NCBI GenBank assembly: GCA_902780785.1
Contig: CACZGS010000012.1
Location: 1 to 64,000, forward strand
Direction: 5' to 3'
Origin: Oscillospiraceae bacterium
Lineage (GTDB): Bacteria; Bacillota; Clostridia; Saccharofermentanales; Saccharofermentanaceae
Length of the DNA stretch: 64,000 bases
The position numbers were made by a program, and so were the translations under genes. Below, in pieces: positions 61,077-64,000 of this stretch (position 1 is its first letter; the number at the start of each line of letters is the position of its first letter). Under the pieces are notes generated by a model that saw only the letters and a program-made list of their open reading frames with translations, was not told the DNA's origin and ran no database searches.

Positions 61077-61601
61077 TTACTGTATTTTGTCCCACAACTG
61101 GACTTCAACATAAGCATACTTGCTGCCGAGCGATTCCTTGAGGAAAACGTCAACTGAACCGTCACAGGCCTCAATCCGTTCATATAGAAGCTTTTTCGTC
61201 AGGACAACCGGTTCATTTCCATGGATCATAAGAGCACAGCTGTCGCCAAGCGTGAAGCTGACCTGATCGTCCGGAATATCATCAAGATCAAGAATTATCT
61301 TATCGCTGCTGTCAAACCACTCTCTGAGATATTCGCACTCAAGAAGGGTAAACGAATAAGGGTTAGAGAGCTTCGGCTTTCCGCCTAATTGAATGAACTT
61401 CTCACGCACAAATGCATCCGCTTTCTTCCGTGCCGGATAATAGTTCTCAAAGTCTGCAAAACGACCGAAACTGGTAGTGTCAGGATGTGCGCCGGCTAAT
61501 TCTTCCGCCTTGCGAAAAGCTTCCTCCTCAGGAAGAAGCATTATGTTTTTCCACGGGTCTGTTCCCGGATAAAAATAGTGCGTGATATAAAGCTTATCCA
61601 T
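61077..61601 (-). CDS. hypothetical cytoplasmic protein
   Basis: 174 residues with no signal peptide or membrane helix: an opening beta strand (LYITHYFYPG), an acidic middle and a beta-rich end. Resembles the many small Clostridia hypothetical proteins with no named family. Starts at ATG 61601, no strong SD. Confidence 0.6.
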   Translation of the reverse strand: MDKLYITHYFYPGTDPWKNIMLLPEEEAFRKAEELAGAHPDTTSFGRFADFENYYPARKKADAFVREKFIQLGGKPKLSNPYSFTLLECEYLREWFDSSDKIILDLDDIPDDQVSFTLGDSCALMIHGNEPVVLTKKLLYERIEACDGSVDVFLKESLGSKYAYVEVQLWDKIQ

Positions 61602-61619
61602 AAACGTTTTCCCTCTCTT

Positions 61620-62498
61620 TTAGATCAATAAGAGAATAAGCAATACTGCTGCAGCAACAAAAAACAGAATGGTGCCGCAGACAGGACCGGATAAAAGGTT
61701 CTTGTTATCGCCGTATACTCTGCCGGGAGAAGCAGGATCGATCCTGATCTTTGTTTCCAAACCGACCGGGATCTTTCCGTCTTTGCCGTTCTGTAAAATA
61801 TCATAATAAGCCTGGTATTTGGTACCGTCATAGTAGTACTCAAACACAGGTGAATGGACAGGCAGGAATACCGGCATCGAATCATGATCACCATTAGAAT
61901 TGTAAGTTCTCACATAACCGATGCAAGTTGCTTTTACTTCTTCACTGTATACGGTTTTCGGAGCCTTCACATAGCCTATGGTCTTTACCAGCATTGCAAG
62001 GAATAAAACTGCCGCGATCTCACATAACAGAGCGAGCAGGTAAAGCGTCATATTGTCTTTGGGATAAAGAAAATGAACTGCGATAAGTCCTGCCGCACCA
62101 AGAAGCGAGACAGCGCCTCCGATACGCTGGCAGAGCACGCTCTCTGCAAAACCTGCAGCTTTCTGAGGTTTTGATGCCACAAATGGAACAATGCCGAGAA
62201 CGAGCATGAGCGCGCCGATGATCCACGGAATATACTCGTATTTCTTTATGGGAATGCAAAGGACCGCAGCTATAATGCACAAAATGAAAGCTATACCGGC
62301 GATCACACCGACAGCGGTCTTCGCATTGCTTGGGACACCGTCAGCATCACGCATCTGATTCTTGAACATGATGCCGGGATTGTTGATGCACGCCTGCTGA
62401 TAAGCCTTGAAATGCTCATAACTTGCATTGGCATCCGCTTCGCTCTGGATCATTTCAGTGCTGAAATACACTTCTCTGTTCTCAGGATCGTATAACAT
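61620..62498 (-). CDS. membrane protein, DUF3592-like
   Basis: 292 residues, six helices in two clusters (about 62-190) and a final helix (275-292). The soluble stretch VFEYYYDGTKYQAYYD, then LETKIRIDPASPGRVY, matches DUF3592-type domains that combine membrane helices with a small beta fold. Function unknown. It lies 18 bp before the next hypothetical gene in the same direction. Confidence 0.65.
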   Translation of the reverse strand: MLYDPENREVYFSTEMIQSEADANASYEHFKAYQQACINNPGIMFKNQMRDADGVPSNAKTAVGVIAGIAFILCIIAAVLCIPIKKYEYIPWIIGALMLVLGIVPFVASKPQKAAGFAESVLCQRIGGAVSLLGAAGLIAVHFLYPKDNMTLYLLALLCEIAAVLFLAMLVKTIGYVKAPKTVYSEEVKATCIGYVRTYNSNGDHDSMPVFLPVHSPVFEYYYDGTKYQAYYDILQNGKDGKIPVGLETKIRIDPASPGRVYGDNKNLLSGPVCGTILFFVAAAVLLILLLI

Positions 62499-62517
62499 CT
62501 CTGTCCCCTTTCCGGAT

Positions 62518-63327
62518 CTATCGGATTATCTTGCTGTTCAAAAACTCTTCTATTGCCCTGTTTACCGCCTCAGGATCGTCATCATTGGAATTATGAGCGG
62601 CATTTTCTATCCACGTTATGGGAACCCCTAAATCTTCAGACCACTGCCTGTTATAACTTTGGACTTTCCCTGTCTTGTCTTTTCTGCCCACGATCAACAG
62701 AACAGGACAGTTGATCTCAATATCACTATTATCTTCCAGAAATCCTGCGAAACCGATTCCTAACAAATGGCATAGTTCTTTCTTGCTGTATACCGAGTGC
62801 ATATTCAGCATGTTCTTATACGCATGATCAGTTGTGGTGCATTGTCCGGCAATTGCTTTTCGAAGGGTCTTATCAGGATATAATCCCGACATCCATTCTA
62901 TTTGACGAAGCCACCATCTGTCTGAACCCGAATAGTACTTTTCTCCGAACGGTGTGCTGTCTATTGAGACAAATCCTTTCACGACATCCGGGAATCTTTT
63001 AATAACGGATTGCGTGATGAATCCGCCCATAGACTGGCCGATAAATACCGCTTCACGGATACCGTTATCATCCAGGATCTGTTTTGCGGCAAGAGCCGCT
63101 TTCTCATAAGTGAAATCTTCATAAGGCCGTGAAGCACCATGTGCAGGTGCATCCCAGGTAAGAATATTATATCTGTCCGTAAAATAATCTATCTGTCCAT
63201 TAAACAGATCATGACTCGCTGTAAGTCCGTGAAGGAAAAACAGCGTAATCCGGTCAGCAAACAAATTCCCGGAAATCCAATAATGAACATCACCATATGA
63301 TGTTTTAAGTTTGTGTTCTACCATCAT
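62518..63327 (-). CDS. alpha/beta hydrolase
   Basis: 269 residues. FFLHGLTASHDLF (oxyanion), IGQSMGGFITQ (Ser near 95), Asp in VGRKDKTG and His in NAAHNSND form the catalytic triad. Resembles hydrolases of the MhpC/lipolytic group. SD GGGGATAG precedes ATG 63327. Substrate unknown. Confidence 0.85.
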   Translation of the reverse strand: MMVEHKLKTSYGDVHYWISGNLFADRITLFFLHGLTASHDLFNGQIDYFTDRYNILTWDAPAHGASRPYEDFTYEKAALAAKQILDDNGIREAVFIGQSMGGFITQSVIKRFPDVVKGFVSIDSTPFGEKYYSGSDRWWLRQIEWMSGLYPDKTLRKAIAGQCTTTDHAYKNMLNMHSVYSKKELCHLLGIGFAGFLEDNSDIEINCPVLLIVGRKDKTGKVQSYNRQWSEDLGVPITWIENAAHNSNDDDPEAVNRAIEEFLNSKIIR

Positions 63328-63359
63328 TTTTCTATCCCCTAATTATCCACACAAAGAGT

Positions 63360-63866
63360 TTACTCTCTTTTCATTACCATTCTGACTATTGTAACCGGTG
63401 TGCCGAGAGTCCATTCCTTTTTGCATCCGTCAAATTCAAAACCGTATTTGTGATAAAAGTTTATGGCTCTCTCGTTCTTTTCTAAGACCCACACAAAAAA
63501 TGTATTGTATTCGCTAAGCCTGGAAAGTGCTTCGTTCATCAATCTGTATCCTACTTTCCGGCCGTAATACTCCGAAAGGACATAGATCGCATCAACTTCT
63601 CCTGCGTCCGGCAGGTCTTCATCTCTCGACGGACTGTATACTGCAAATCCTACAACTTTATCTTCATCCTTAGCTACAAGAGTATTATCCGGGAAATTCC
63701 TGGCACGTGCTGTTGTAGCCTCTACGGTCATCGTATCAAGATAGCGGTCACTTACAATGCCTCTGTAAGCTTCCTTCCATGCAGTGCAGTGTACATATCC
63801 CCTGCCGCATAATTCCTCATCAGTTTCAGCTGATTTAATGATTATTGAATCGTTTATTTCTTCCAT
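63360..63866 (-). CDS. GNAT-family N-acetyltransferase
   Basis: 168 residues. GNAT core: GFAVYSPSRDEDL, AIYVLSEYYGRKVGYRLM (motif A, acetyl-CoA loop R/Q-x-x-G-x-G/A is degenerate as YGRKVG), VLEKNERAINFYHKYGFE. Acceptor unknown. Confidence 0.88.
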   Translation of the reverse strand: MEEINDSIIIKSAETDEELCGRGYVHCTAWKEAYRGIVSDRYLDTMTVEATTARARNFPDNTLVAKDEDKVVGFAVYSPSRDEDLPDAGEVDAIYVLSEYYGRKVGYRLMNEALSRLSEYNTFFVWVLEKNERAINFYHKYGFEFDGCKKEWTLGTPVTIVRMVMKRE

Positions 63867-63896
63867 AAATAATTATCCTCCACACAGCTTTTAAGA

Positions 63897-64000
63897 TCAG
63901 ATTACAGACTCACGGTGATAATCGGTCAGATCCGTTCCGAGCTTCTCATAAATAGTCTTTACGGTATCACCTGTGCTAAGTGTCTTAAGTTCTGCATCGG
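63897..64000 (-). CDS. C-terminal part of a gene cut by the window end
   Basis: 34 codons to TGA (63897-63899), reading DAELKTLSTGDTVKTIYEKL, then GTDLTDYHRESVI. The rest lies beyond 64000. No family recognised. Confidence 0.55.
   Translation of the reverse strand, partial: DAELKTLSTGDTVKTIYEKLGTDLTDYHRESVI

Overview
The window looks like chromosomal DNA from an anaerobic, plant-fibre-degrading member of the Clostridia (Gram-positive Firmicutes). This is inferred from many lipoproteins with a lipobox, YesM/YesN-type sugar sensing, a FeoA-FeoB fusion with its Cys-rich partner, an Agr-type peptide quorum-sensing locus, GH43 and GH3 glycosidases, and strong Shine-Dalgarno (SD) sites. No rRNA, tRNA or CRISPR array was seen. 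Genus cannot be told from sequence alone.

Layout. 1-1.5 kb: end of a Tn916-like integrative element (integrase whose N-terminal signature lies upstream of any start codon). 1.5-6.6 kb: housekeeping genes (LMW phosphatase, DUF1294-metallophosphoesterase fusion, carboxylesterase, Rrf2 regulator, membrane lipase). 6.6-12.1 kb: MoxR/DUF58/vWA/vWA/TPR (Bat-type) operon on the minus strand. 12.5-23.4 kb: sugar-uptake island: membrane-anchored sugar-binding sensor, YesM kinase, YesN regulator and a second binding protein in one operon, then a transport operon with a third binding protein, one ATPase and two paralogous permeases. 23.5-30.6 kb: DUF2130 protein, a hidden type I toxin-antitoxin locus, vWA protein, large binding lipoprotein, APH-like kinase, macro-domain protein. 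30.9-38.6 kb: glycosyltransferase, iron uptake (feoAB plus small Cys-rich protein) with a duplicated promoter-operator, YdcF-like protein, GH43, lipoprotein. 38.7-46.8 kb: zincin-like membrane protein, TetR/hydrolase operon, palindromic repeats, DinB-like protein, ABC-2 exporter with divergent AraC regulator. 47-52 kb: GGDEF/EAL protein, secreted metallopeptidase, GH3. 52.1-55.4 kb: complete agr locus. 55.4-64 kb: phosphodiesterase, lipoproteins, ECF sigma/anti-sigma pair, membrane proteins, hydrolase, GNAT, truncated gene.

The most interesting content was not annotated as ordinary ORFs. (1) A 41-residue AgrD precursor (52156-52281) with predicted thiolactone core CPYFL followed by HQPKRP, overlapping agrB, beside agrC and agrA. 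Two identical 46-bp blocks of tandem repeats (52940-52985 and 55397-55442) sit at exactly the same distance from two promoters: one for agrBD, one that fires into a roughly 350-nt hairpin-rich leader before agrA. This suggests a double positive-feedback circuit and possibly an RNAIII-like regulatory RNA. (2) A 30-residue holin-like toxin (25024-25116) whose SD is complementary to its own leader, with a convergent antisense RNA from a near-consensus promoter. (3) Two tandem consensus promoters for feoAB, 33 bp apart, each with a GTTAGC-N4-GCTAAC operator filling the 17-bp spacer.

Functionally the genes fit a saprophyte that senses and imports sugars (YesMN/ABC island), digests plant glycans (GH43, GH3, esterases), secures iron, and co-ordinates behaviour with peptide signalling.
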